From Methylophilus sp. TWE2 (GTDB taxonomy: Bacteria; Pseudomonadota; Gammaproteobacteria; Burkholderiales; Methylophilaceae): a stretch of DNA of 64,000 bases. Position 1 is the first letter of the stretch. Every line of letters begins with the position of its first letter. A model generated the notes under the pieces. It saw only the letters and a program-made list of their open reading frames with translations, was not told the origin of the DNA and ran no database searches. The stretch covers positions 1,798,001 through 1,862,000 of the forward strand of contig NZ_CP012020.1 in NCBI RefSeq assembly GCF_001183865.1, read 5' to 3'. A program made the position numbers and the translations under genes. Positions 1 through 8,558 of the stretch are shown here, piece after piece.

Positions 1-569
1 TTTTCTGCCAAAATGCGCTTATTCCACAGTAAGTCTTCACCAGAACGCAAATGCTCTTCAAAGTACCCGGCTTTTAGAAACACATCCTTGTGAAAAAGCG
101 AGGCTGGCAATATAGGTGCACGGTTACCCTGTCCATAAGACACTGCGCATATCAGCCGGCCAAAAGGATGCTCATCAGAAAACTGGCACATGCCATATAC
201 TGCCTGGGCTTGATTGTCTTGCATACAAGCCCAAAGTTTACTCAGCCAGTCAGCTTCAGGCTTGATACCCACATCAAGAAAGGCGATCCACTCAAAAGTT
301 GCTTGCTTGACACCCGAGTTTCTTGCAGCGCCCGGGTAACCACCAGGATGATGAATCAATTTAAAGCGAATCCCCATCTGCGCTGCACGGCTTGACCAGG
401 ATTCAATCAGGGATACACTTTTGTCAGTAGATCCTGTGTCTACAAAAATGATCTCTGAAGGCAGTGTCGATAATGCGAGGATACCATCCAGCGTCTCGGA
501 TATGGTCGATGCTTCATTCCTGACCGGGATGACAAGGGATACTGGCAGGCTAGGTTGAGCGGTGATCAT
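1..569 (-). CDS. Family 2 glycosyltransferase, 3' end cut by the window edge
   Basis: The reading frame opens at an ATG at 569 and stays open to base 1, so only about the first 189 residues are present. The start carries the GT2 fold signature: VSLVIPVRNEAS near residue 10, then a VDTGSTDKS segment typical of the nucleotide-binding region. GT-A enzymes of this family move a sugar from a nucleotide donor to an acceptor at the cytoplasmic face of the inner membrane. The ATG lies one base after the stop codon of the upstream GT2 gene, so the two are certainly co-transcribed and probably act one after the other on the same glycan. Sugar and acceptor cannot be read from the sequence. Confidence 0.85.
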   Translation of the reverse strand, partial: MITAQPSLPVSLVIPVRNEASTISETLDGILALSTLPSEIIFVDTGSTDKSVSLIESWSSRAAQMGIRFKLIHHPGGYPGAARNSGVKQATFEWIAFLDVGIKPEADWLSKLWACMQDNQAQAVYGMCQFSDEHPFGRLICAVSYGQGNRAPILPASLFHKDVFLKAGYFEEHLRSGEDLLWNKRILAE

Positions 570-570
570 G

Positions 571-1452
571 CTACTTTCTGAACAGGCTGCGCAGGCTTAA
601 GCGCATTAAAGACAATACAAACCACAATCGGCAACGCCATGCATGACCGTCGTTCAGTGCAACCACATGCAGCCTCGCCTGATGATCAGCCGAAATGGAT
701 TTAAACGTTGCAGGCATAGGCGCAAGATGCGTCGCTATACTGACATTACTTGCCACCCATAAACGCACGCCTTTCCTTCGCCACAATAATGAATGAATCA
801 CATCTTCACTGTAGGCTTTGCCCGCAAATGGATAGTAGTTCTCCAGCACCAAGTCGTCTCTATGACATATCACACAACCACCAGGCACCCATTGAGCTTC
901 AACCAATGCATTCGCTGACACAAATCGCCGGTCAACGGCATAAGGAATGCCTGCCTTATCGACTTTCCCCATACGCCTATGGCCCCAAGGCGCACCGCCA
1001 ATCAGGCTCGCCATGAGGCTTTTGACGAAACCTTTGATACTTCTTTCGTACTGGGTTAAATACTCCTGCGTGTCCGCATTCATAAAAAGTGGCGATACTG
1101 CATTCCTCGGGCCGAGTTTAACGAAGGCATCATACAGTAAGCCTATGCTTGTTTCGGACAGAACGACATCATCATCCATTTGCATCACGTAATCACTCTT
1201 AGCCTGAGTAAGCCCGATTGCTCTTTGCGCCACCTGACCACGACAAGGTGTCCAAACTATCCTGACGCATTCATCTTCAACAATATTTGCTTGCGGGGTT
1301 ACACCTTCTGGGATGCAAACCAGGATTTCGCCAGGAACACTCAAACCATTTCTTAAGTACTGTATGGTTTGCTCTAGCTCTGCTCCTGCCAAGGTCGCAA
1401 TAACGACTGAAACAGGAAGCGTCTGCCTGCTGTTATTCCCTTCCATTTTCAT
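571..1452 (-). CDS. Family 2 glycosyltransferase
   Basis: This 293-residue protein begins with a SVVIATLAG strand of a GT-A Rossmann-like fold and has an MDDD metal/nucleotide-binding motif at residues 92-95, the expected DXD position. The C-terminal third holds WVPGGCVICHRDDL and a SEDVIHSLLWRRKG stretch like the acceptor-side ED motif of GT2 enzymes. It should transfer a sugar from a nucleotide donor to a surface glycan. The start overlaps the end of the preceding gene by 20 bases, which points to translational coupling; a second in-frame ATG two codons on is an alternative start. It differs clearly from the neighbouring GT2 and is not a recent duplicate. Confidence 0.8.
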   Translation of the reverse strand: MKMEGNNSRQTLPVSVVIATLAGAELEQTIQYLRNGLSVPGEILVCIPEGVTPQANIVEDECVRIVWTPCRGQVAQRAIGLTQAKSDYVMQMDDDVVLSETSIGLLYDAFVKLGPRNAVSPLFMNADTQEYLTQYERSIKGFVKSLMASLIGGAPWGHRRMGKVDKAGIPYAVDRRFVSANALVEAQWVPGGCVICHRDDLVLENYYPFAGKAYSEDVIHSLLWRRKGVRLWVASNVSIATHLAPMPATFKSISADHQARLHVVALNDGHAWRCRLWFVLSLMRLSLRSLFRK

Positions 1453-2959
1453 CTTTCATTTCTGACAAGCAGGTCAGTAACACCTCTGGCCTTAACGTTG
1501 AAAAGACGCCATTACAATACTCTATGATGCCTGGTATCTGGTCATTTGAAGGGTAGTCAGTTTCTTTTACGAGCTGAATAAACTCATCTTCGGTTTGAAT
1601 AACCGGATGTTGTGGCTCACTAAAGAGTGGATCCAGTGTCATCTCACCACTCAATGAGACATATATCGGTCCAGACCCAGCCATCACCGAAGATATAACC
1701 GCAGAACTCCCACGGTAAAGCACCCACTTCGCCTGTTTCGCATCCTCTTCCAGACTTGAGGAAGATAAAATAATATTTGGCGGCAACTTGGCCAGAAATG
1801 TATACTTTTTCAATAACGAGCTAAATGGTAGCACCGGATGCAAACGCCATATAAATCGTATATGCGGCAGCCTGAGTGCGCAATTGAGTGAAAACTTAAA
1901 CATGAAGGCCGTCTCGTAATCTAGCCCTTCAGGAATCACTAAACAACTTGGCTGTTGTTCTTTTGCTGCGGTCTCTTCTGCTGATAAAGTTAACCGATTC
2001 CCAGCTCTTAGGGACCCCAGATTGGTGATAACCTGATTTGTACCCTTTAATGAGATTGAAAGTGCCTGGAGTGCCAACTCTCCAGAAGTGAAGACAATAT
2101 CGGGATCACAAGCGCCACTTACAAAGCGCTTAAGCCCATGCTGCAATCTGAAGAGTGTGCTATGTTGATAGCCAGCGCGGCGTGTCGCGGGCGAATGTTT
2201 TCGCGTTTGCAAAAAAACAGCCCTTTCCCAGGCATGTCCCTCAAAGGTTGTCATGACCAGTTTAGCTTTCGACTGTTTGGCAATATGGCTCACTTGCAAT
2301 CCGATACGCATGGCATTAGAAGAAGCTGAGGATAAAGCCTCGGCTGCGGCAGCTATTCTTATGCGTGACTTGATGGAATCATCACGGACTTTTGGCAGCA
2401 GCATGGATGACTCTCTTAACAAGCCGAATAACATCTTAAGTTCTGCCCAAAAGCCAAGACTATTTGGCAGCACCACTCGCTTCAAGCCAACGTTGGACTG
2501 AAGCAGCTGGTAAGTGGCATTGCTTGAGTGATTTGTCTGATCAATCAGAATCTGAGTCACTTTATATCCATTGTTTATCAGTATTTCCGGCAAATCTCCA
2601 AAATAAATATCTGAATCAATGCTCATTTGCTGAGTATTCAACAAATGAGAAACAATAATGATATCGGCCTGTGTTGGTTGATACCGCCCCTTAAAGCAAC
2701 TGATAAGAGTTGCTTTTACTCCACGGGCCAACTGACGCAAAGTTCTGACAAATTCGACCAGGCTTCTTTTTATACCTAGCCACTGATATCTTGTGCCAAT
2801 AATCGGCGCATCGAATATCTTTTCGTAGTGTTTTAAGAAAATCGGATGCTCGCGAATGACATGAAGCCATGAAATTGAAACGCGGCACAACGAGTGTGAA
2901 GCCTCAGTCAAAAGGACATCACACTCCTCGGTCAAAGTCTGGAATTGTTTTTCATTCAT
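1433..2959 (-). CDS. Putative GT-B-type glycosyltransferase of surface carbohydrate synthesis
   Basis: This 508-residue protein has no motif that fixes its reaction. The middle contains FEGHAWERAVF followed by GYQHSTLFRLQHG, a pattern I associate with proteins annotated as surface carbohydrate biosynthesis or GT-B-like transferases. The C-terminal half (LHPVLPF, then a segment around VLYRGSSAVISSVMAG) resembles the donor-binding half of CDP-glycerol or sialyl transferase-like GT-B proteins. No signal peptide or membrane helix is evident, so it is probably cytosolic or membrane-peripheral. It sits between the radical SAM gene and two GT2 genes. Transfer of the nonulosonic acid made by the cluster is one plausible role, but this is inference only. 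Confidence 0.5.
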   Translation of the reverse strand: MNEKQFQTLTEECDVLLTEASHSLCRVSISWLHVIREHPIFLKHYEKIFDAPIIGTRYQWLGIKRSLVEFVRTLRQLARGVKATLISCFKGRYQPTQADIIIVSHLLNTQQMSIDSDIYFGDLPEILINNGYKVTQILIDQTNHSSNATYQLLQSNVGLKRVVLPNSLGFWAELKMLFGLLRESSMLLPKVRDDSIKSRIRIAAAAEALSSASSNAMRIGLQVSHIAKQSKAKLVMTTFEGHAWERAVFLQTRKHSPATRRAGYQHSTLFRLQHGLKRFVSGACDPDIVFTSGELALQALSISLKGTNQVITNLGSLRAGNRLTLSAEETAAKEQQPSCLVIPEGLDYETAFMFKFSLNCALRLPHIRFIWRLHPVLPFSSLLKKYTFLAKLPPNIILSSSSLEEDAKQAKWVLYRGSSAVISSVMAGSGPIYVSLSGEMTLDPLFSEPQHPVIQTEDEFIQLVKETDYPSNDQIPGIIEYCNGVFSTLRPEVLLTCLSEMKDENGRE

Positions 2960-2999
2960 AGCAGAGGGCTACGAAAATAGGATATTGCAAAAAACCAAA

Positions 3000-4130
3000 T
3001 CAGGCTTTCTGTTTATAACGCTCGTTCAGTACTTCTTCATCAATTTCCTTGGCATCAGCCAAATTGAAGAGATCAGTATTGGAAAGTTTTACAGCTTCTT
3101 CCGCTGGCAGGTTATGCCGATTGGTGTATACCAAAGCATCTGCGTGTGGAAGCAATTGGTCACACTGGTTGCAATAAGGGAACATTTCGAATTGTTTTTG
3201 CCGGTGTGCATAGCGGAGCAAGCGATACTTGGGCCCATTCAAAATTTCCAGAACCGGTGTAGTAAACGCATTACCAAGAATAATCTGGTTGTTGTAATCG
3301 TAACAACAAGGAATCACTTCCCCGTTCCACTGAATCTGTAACGGCCCATTCTCAGGACGACCGCAGGTATTCTTGATTTCAACTTCCTCAACACGATCGC
3401 GGTAGTCCCTGCCATCACCAAAGTTGTGTGGGCGCCAGATTTCGATCGCGTCCACTATTGATTCCCAAAACTCGCGGAATTTACCCGTATCCGCCTTGTT
3501 TTCTTCCATTTCCAGGTAGGAAACCTGAATCTTAGTTTTAGCTCCCAACTCGTCGCGTAACTTCAAAAACTCCATCATGCCAGTCATGGTTTTATTAAAG
3601 TCCAGACCCTGCATCACCGCATTGTAGGTTTCCGGGGACATACCATAAAAACTGATGCGAATTTCATCCAGGCCAGCTTCAAGAATTGTCCTTGCCCGCT
3701 TGCTGTTTAGAATAGAACCATTAGAAATGATATATGTGGATAAACCTTTTGATTTGGCGTATTTGATTTTCAGTTCGAGGCGCTTATCCAGCATAGGCTC
3801 ACCAAAGCCAGTCAAAACGATTTTCTTCGCGCCCAGCGCCACGACCTCATCAATGCTCTTTTCATACAAGGCCTGGTCCATAATGCCATGCTCCCTGGCA
3901 TGTTCATGCTTATCCCTGGGACACATGATGCAGGAAGCATTGCAATGATCCGTCACTTCATACCGAACTTCAGGATGTAACAATTCAGTAATCGGCGCAT
4001 CAAAAGGAATTGTCTTAACGAAAGCTTCTGCATTTTTACCTGGCAAGTCAACACTACCGTCATTCAGCAAACTCCGGGTGCCGTATTTGTCTTCGCTGTG
4101 AATTGGAATAATGACAGACTTGGAATTCAT
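3000..4130 (-). CDS. Radical SAM/SPASM domain protein
   Basis: The canonical CxxxCxxC cluster-binding motif is at Cys63, Cys67 and Cys70 (CNASCIMC), followed by a GFGEPMLD glycine-rich SAM-binding segment. The C-terminal part has the SPASM signature: a TCGRPENG cysteine, then VIPCCYDY and FPYCNQCDQ, which would hold auxiliary iron-sulfur clusters. Such enzymes use a 5'-deoxyadenosyl radical for peptide or sugar modification. A good ribosome site (CCAGG) lies just before the ATG at 4130. Its place among glycosyltransferases and an FkbM methyltransferase suggests work on a sugar or glycolipid rather than a peptide, and no small precursor-peptide gene is seen next to it. Substrate unknown. Confidence 0.85.
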   Translation of the reverse strand: MNSKSVIIPIHSEDKYGTRSLLNDGSVDLPGKNAEAFVKTIPFDAPITELLHPEVRYEVTDHCNASCIMCPRDKHEHAREHGIMDQALYEKSIDEVVALGAKKIVLTGFGEPMLDKRLELKIKYAKSKGLSTYIISNGSILNSKRARTILEAGLDEIRISFYGMSPETYNAVMQGLDFNKTMTGMMEFLKLRDELGAKTKIQVSYLEMEENKADTGKFREFWESIVDAIEIWRPHNFGDGRDYRDRVEEVEIKNTCGRPENGPLQIQWNGEVIPCCYDYNNQIILGNAFTTPVLEILNGPKYRLLRYAHRQKQFEMFPYCNQCDQLLPHADALVYTNRHNLPAEEAVKLSNTDLFNLADAKEIDEEVLNERYKQKA

Positions 4131-4279
4131 GCTACCTGGCCCTTTTATAAAACCTTCAAAGTATACCTTCGATTATTAATATCAGCAAAGAAAGCCGCCA
4201 AAGTCTTGACACTTATGTAGCCAGTTGCCGCTTGAAATGCATCTTCTCTTATCTTAATCAGAAAAAAGTGAGGCTGATC

Positions 4280-5074
4280 CTAACCATGAAACACATCAAG
4301 TACATCGTTTTTAATTTTGAAGATGGAGGGTCTGGCCATGATCATTTTACTTTCCACGCTCAGTAGGGTTGGCGAAGACTGGAGTTTATCAAACGCTGTT
4401 AAATGCACGCCTCCAGGGGCTATGTGTGCATCATCAACAAATACCTGTTTATTATCCATATCAAATAGCGTTAGCTTTATGTGCTGTTTTTTATCAGTAG
4501 GATTGGCAATAGCGAGCTCATAATCGTTGTTCGGAATGAACTGATATTGCAATGCATATCGCCTTTTAAGCCAACTACAGCCGCCAAGCATTTCGAGTCT
4601 GGAGCCATTGAGTGAGACTGCATCGAGATTTCCGTGCACATAGGATCTAAGCGGAGCATCCCGATACTGATAACTGACATAACCTCGTTCTGCAAGGAAA
4701 GAGCCCAGATGACTGATCACATCAGGGGTCACCATATGAAAAACACAAAATGTCCCAACCTCTCCATCATTTTCACTCAAGAAATCAGAAATTTTCAGGG
4801 TTTTTCGCTGGTTGGGTATCAGTTCAATCTCTTTGATCCTTAACATAATACCCGCGGCATCAAAGAACATTATTTTTGCAACATTGGGCACTGGTTGACG
4901 AGCCCCAAACATGGCGGAAATATCAATCAGTTCAAAAAAAGTCTCCCAATCCCGATTACATCGCCATAAAAACAAATCACTAACAGGTGAGCCTGCGATC
5001 GAAGGCTGCTTTGTCAGCGGCTGCTTAAAAGTCCAAATTGCACGAGAAATTCTTTGTTTTGTGATTTTCATCAT
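4280..5074 (-). CDS. Protein of unknown function
   Basis: I do not recognise this 264-residue protein. I chose the ATG at 5074 because an AAAAGG ribosome site precedes it by nine bases and it clears the stop codon of the upstream gene; a longer frame from 5152 would overlap that gene by 74 bases. It has no signal peptide or clear transmembrane helix. Residues 150-180 contain a YVHGNLDAVSLN segment, and the C-terminal 90 residues alternate hydrophobic and polar residues in a pattern suggesting a beta-sandwich. It forms a pair with the next unrecognised gene and lies between the radical SAM and FkbM genes, so a role in the same glycan pathway is likely. Confidence 0.6.
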   Translation of the reverse strand: MMKITKQRISRAIWTFKQPLTKQPSIAGSPVSDLFLWRCNRDWETFFELIDISAMFGARQPVPNVAKIMFFDAAGIMLRIKEIELIPNQRKTLKISDFLSENDGEVGTFCVFHMVTPDVISHLGSFLAERGYVSYQYRDAPLRSYVHGNLDAVSLNGSRLEMLGGCSWLKRRYALQYQFIPNNDYELAIANPTDKKQHIKLTLFDMDNKQVFVDDAHIAPGGVHLTAFDKLQSSPTLLSVESKMIMARPSIFKIKNDVLDVFHG

Positions 5075-5078
5075 AAGG

Positions 5079-5873
5079 TCAGGCCTTTTGTTGGCCAAAT
5101 TCTGAAAACCAGGCAGACTTAAGCCACTTTTGTGCTTCCCAGCGCTGACCATGAATCACGCTGGATGCTGGCGGATGGGTATGTTCCAGGCTCATATATT
5201 TGCCATCTGCACTTTTAGTAAAATATAAGGGAATTCCTGACATATTCCGACATACCACAACAGGTAAAGCTTCCTGGGGAATATTCAAATCATCCAGCGG
5301 AATCACATTGAGCTGATTGTTTTTGATAGTAAAGGATTTGACCAGTTGATCAGGTTTGTCGGCAATATAGATTTCCATCATGGAATATCTGTCTTCCGCA
5401 CTTTTTTCGACATTCAAAAATAGGAGGAAATTCTCAAGCATGGCGCCATATTGCATGAATGGAAAAAAACTGAGCAATGATGCCTGCGCCGGAAAAGGCG
5501 CTATTTCACCCTGGTAAGAAGTAAACCCATCTGCTGACTCGATCCCCAGAGTCGCTCGCCATTCGGGAGTATGAGTCACAGAAGGCGCGTTTTCGAGAGT
5601 TTCTGAACGCTCCGGCCTTGGTGCGTTATCCAGACTTAACAGGGGTAACACCCGCCCCCCGACCTGAGCAGAAACATCAGACATTGAGATCGACCGCATT
5701 TCGCCATATCGAAGTTGATCGACAACCTTGGAGCGCCATATATTGTTTTCAGACCAGGTGAGATTAATAAAACGCGGAGATTCATCACGAAACTCCCAAT
5801 TGTTAGGGCTAAAATTACTAAGGGTGGTTACACCCTGGCACCCAGGCGCACTTAAAATCGGGTAGAAAGGCAT
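5079..5873 (-). CDS. Protein of unknown function
   Basis: I do not recognise this protein. It has 264 residues, the same length as its downstream neighbour, but I see no obvious sequence identity between the two. A segment GEIAPFPAQASLLSFFPFMQ in the middle is followed by a regular hydrophobic-polar alternation (LLFLNVEKS, MEIYIADK, SFTIKNNQLNVIPL) that suggests beta structure. There is no signal peptide or DXD motif. An AAGGA ribosome site precedes the ATG at 5873, and the gene begins 7 bases after the FkbM gene ends. The context is a glycan cluster; no function should be assigned. Confidence 0.6.
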   Translation of the reverse strand: MPFYPILSAPGCQGVTTLSNFSPNNWEFRDESPRFINLTWSENNIWRSKVVDQLRYGEMRSISMSDVSAQVGGRVLPLLSLDNAPRPERSETLENAPSVTHTPEWRATLGIESADGFTSYQGEIAPFPAQASLLSFFPFMQYGAMLENFLLFLNVEKSAEDRYSMMEIYIADKPDQLVKSFTIKNNQLNVIPLDDLNIPQEALPVVVCRNMSGIPLYFTKSADGKYMSLEHTHPPASSVIHGQRWEAQKWLKSAWFSEFGQQKA

Positions 5874-5880
5874 CTTTTTA

Positions 5881-6705
5881 TCAATCCTTCCTCACCCACC
5901 ATTGATTGAACTGCCCGCTCGCATTGAGACTACATTTGCGATACAAGGATAATCCAGCTGCTTCAAGATGTTTAACTGATTCAATGGCCTGATCAGTAAA
6001 GTTATCGTCTAACTCAATTAAAACACTTTGAATTTGGCTTAATACCTCTGCCCCGCCCCTCAGAATAAAATGTTCTATGCCATCTACATCAATTTTGATG
6101 TGTGTGGGCATAGGCACACCCAGCTTTTCCACCACATCGATCATTCTTAATCCTAGTGTCTGATATTCAAAGACACTCTGCAGACTATCACCATGCTGGT
6201 CAAAATCCTGGCCAAAGGTAGACAAGGCACCTCCCCAGGAAGTATTAGTCATTTTAAACAGACTTTTACCTGTAGCATCGCTCAATGCAATAGGGACAAT
6301 AGTAATGCGATTTTGAAGTCTGTTCAGATAGATATTTCTAGCAAGGAATTCCAGATTAAACACCGATGGCTCGAAGGCATATACATGTGCAGTGCGTTTC
6401 TTTGCTGCATAGATGGAATATAGGCCAACATTTGCACCCACATCCCAAAACACACCCGACTCAGGGATAGTTTCAAGCCAGGTGAGCGTATCAGGTTCTT
6501 TGGTAGAAAAGGTCTCAGCGCGATAAACACATAACTCATTTGGCGCAGAAAATATCAGTTCTACATCTTTATGCTGCACGCGTACCTGCTTATTTACAAG
6601 GTAGTTGGTAAACCCTCTTGTGAAATAGGTACCTTTGACCACCCCTAAAAACACTCTCCCAAGCTTATTAATGAGGCGTTTACAAAAATTTTTCTTTAAA
6701 TTCAT
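5881..6705 (-). CDS. FkbM family SAM-dependent methyltransferase
   Basis: The SAM-binding motif I is at residues 85-96 (VFWDVGANVGLY), followed by YAFEPSVFNLEFLARN (motif II region) and IKIDVDGIEHFILRGG, the combination that marks the FkbM methyltransferase domain. Members methylate hydroxyl groups on sugars or polyketides, and in polysaccharide loci they usually cap or decorate a glycan. At 274 residues it is of normal length. It ends 7 bases before the next gene of the run and starts 5 bases after the kinase-like gene. O-methylation of a sugar in the glycan made by this cluster is the simplest reading. Confidence 0.85.
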   Translation of the reverse strand: MNLKKNFCKRLINKLGRVFLGVVKGTYFTRGFTNYLVNKQVRVQHKDVELIFSAPNELCVYRAETFSTKEPDTLTWLETIPESGVFWDVGANVGLYSIYAAKKRTAHVYAFEPSVFNLEFLARNIYLNRLQNRITIVPIALSDATGKSLFKMTNTSWGGALSTFGQDFDQHGDSLQSVFEYQTLGLRMIDVVEKLGVPMPTHIKIDVDGIEHFILRGGAEVLSQIQSVLIELDDNFTDQAIESVKHLEAAGLSLYRKCSLNASGQFNQWWVRKD

Positions 6706-6710
6706 TTTTT

Positions 6711-7760
6711 CTAAATAGTAAGATCAGCTTCTTTCAAAGCGTTGATTTGTATAGGTAGTACGTGATTCCATCTAAAATTGCCTTGCAAGTTTAAACGAAG
6801 AATAATAAAAATGCGCCGTAAAATTTCTGCCTTGGCATAAATATTCAATTTGGAAAGATCAGGCACTATATGCCTCTGTTCCACAAGCCGATGAATATCG
6901 CTCTTTAACGCATTGATTTGTATAGCATTCATTTTTTGAAACACGACCGCTTGCCGGGATAGCTTAAAGAGATTGAACGCTAATGCAGGGTATGTTGGTG
7001 CGATCTGGAATGACTCGACATCCAGAATAGCAGCCACATCTGTGTTTTTCATGAGTAGGTTGTGTGGATGCAGGTCAATATGGCAGGCATTAACGGGTGC
7101 CATTAAATCGCTGCTGATCGCGAGCACTGTCAGCAGTTCGTGCTCAATCTGGTGGAGCATGTTGCGTAAATCCGTGGTAGACAAGCCAGGAAAACCTGCT
7201 GAGAAATTATTGATGGTTCGGACACTGGTGAGTAACTCGGCATCATCCTTACCAATAGGTTGAATTATAGGTAACTCTGGCGGTGGATGAATCGCTGACA
7301 AAGTCTTCCATAAGTCAAGGATAACCTTGACTGCATTCGTATGCTCGACAGCCCCCCCTGCAAAGAAATCACCTTCGACAAAAGCCATCAACACCCAATC
7401 TGACTCGCGGTCAGAAAAAACAAATGCATCTGAGCTATCCGGTTTAAGAAAAACCGGCAAGGGTAAACCAGCCTCCCTGAGTTGCATACTCAACTTGAGT
7501 TGGTGCGAGACAAGTTGCCGTGACTGTTCTGACAAAATATTGAATTTTTTCAGCACGCACGCAGCATTTCCATCCTGAATCAAAAAGTTATTTGAGTTGA
7601 TCTCCATGCCACCAAACTGGCTGACATTAATACGAGCGTTAGTGTATCGTTGAAAATGCCTGCCCAGAAGCGCACTAATCTCCTGATGCATTTCAGTACT
7701 GACTACTGAAGTCACTTGACTGGAAACCGAAAAAATATCCGGTTTAAAAATGTCATTCAT
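6711..7760 (-). CDS. Aminoglycoside phosphotransferase-like small-molecule kinase
   Basis: This 349-residue protein has the APH/choline-kinase fold signature: a VLKKF lysine near residue 71, the HxDxxxxN catalytic loop CHIDLHPHN at residues 226-234, and the metal-binding Asp247 in AAILDVESF. Such kinases phosphorylate amino sugars, choline, ethanolamine or other small alcohols. Its ATG overlaps the stop of the SDR gene as TAATG, so translation is coupled. In a surface-glycan cluster it may phosphorylate a sugar or a decoration precursor; an antibiotic-resistance role is unlikely in this context. The substrate cannot be read from the sequence. Confidence 0.75.
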   Translation of the reverse strand: MNDIFKPDIFSVSSQVTSVVSTEMHQEISALLGRHFQRYTNARINVSQFGGMEINSNNFLIQDGNAACVLKKFNILSEQSRQLVSHQLKLSMQLREAGLPLPVFLKPDSSDAFVFSDRESDWVLMAFVEGDFFAGGAVEHTNAVKVILDLWKTLSAIHPPPELPIIQPIGKDDAELLTSVRTINNFSAGFPGLSTTDLRNMLHQIEHELLTVLAISSDLMAPVNACHIDLHPHNLLMKNTDVAAILDVESFQIAPTYPALAFNLFKLSRQAVVFQKMNAIQINALKSDIHRLVEQRHIVPDLSKLNIYAKAEILRRIFIILRLNLQGNFRWNHVLPIQINALKEADLTI

Positions 7761-8545
7761 TACAATGTCGCTTTAGATAAGCCACCATCTATACTCAAGC
7801 TTTGCCCGGTAATATAGCCTGCCTCGTCAGAGGCAAGAAATGCAACCAGACTGGCAATTTCATCTGGAGTTGAGAACCTGGCCATCGGAATTCTGGCCTT
7901 GGCCGCATCCAACACTTCATCATAGGTCTTGGCATCGCGCTCAGCAATTCGCTGGGTCAGGTCAACCATCCGGTCAGTCAGGACGGCACTTGGACAAACC
8001 GTATTCACGGTGATCCCTAAAGCTGCCAATTCTATCGAAATTGCTTTGGAAAAAGCAGAGACGCCGGCACGTAAAGTGGCGGACAATACCATTTCAGGAC
8101 TGGGCTCCTTGGCTTGCAATGAGGTGATATTGATAATCCGCCCCCAGCGCTGTTGTTTCATGAAGGGCGCTGCTGCTGTAGCAAAGTGTATAGGCGCCAG
8201 CAGCGTTTTTTCTATTGCCTCATGCCATGCGGCATTATCCACAGTAAGAAAACTGCCAGGAGGCGGGCCACCGGCATTATTAATTAAAATATCCACTCTT
8301 CCGAAAGCAGTGTGCACCTGCGAAATCGCCTCTTGAGCTGCGCCTTCTGCACCAACGTCCATGGCCAGCGTCATAGGGGTATAGTGATACTTATCTTCTA
8401 TTTCACGAACAAGCGTATCCAGATGCGCCTGGCTTCTTGATAAAAGGCATAATTTCATGTGTCTGGAGGCGAAGTGGAGGGCAATTGCCTTTCCGATTCC
8501 TTTGCTGGCACCTGTGACCAACGCTACTTTGTTTTCAACACTCAA
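7760..8545 (-). CDS. Short-chain dehydrogenase/reductase lacking the canonical Tyr-Lys pair
   Basis: The protein has the SDR cofactor motif TGASKGIG at residues 11-18 and NNAGG at residues 89-93, with the Ser of the catalytic triad in NITS near residue 142. The usual YxxxK is replaced: the aligned stretch is LSATLRAG, giving Ser155 and Arg159. I place the start at a TTG at 8545, which has a GAGAGG ribosome site six bases upstream; a longer frame from another TTG at 8569 would overlap the HD gene. The C-terminal GYITGQSLSIDGG is typical of the family. It may be an NAD(P)H-dependent reductase with altered chemistry or a non-catalytic partner. Confidence 0.8.
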   Translation of the reverse strand: MSVENKVALVTGASKGIGKAIALHFASRHMKLCLLSRSQAHLDTLVREIEDKYHYTPMTLAMDVGAEGAAQEAISQVHTAFGRVDILINNAGGPPPGSFLTVDNAAWHEAIEKTLLAPIHFATAAAPFMKQQRWGRIINITSLQAKEPSPEMVLSATLRAGVSAFSKAISIELAALGITVNTVCPSAVLTDRMVDLTQRIAERDAKTYDEVLDAAKARIPMARFSTPDEIASLVAFLASDEAGYITGQSLSIDGGLSKATL

Positions 8546-8558
8546 AACACACCTCTCA

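Noticed and set aside
6711..7760. Antibiotic-resistance phosphotransferase
   Set aside because: The APH fold is clear, but the gene is embedded in and coupled to a glycan operon, so a biosynthetic substrate is more likely.
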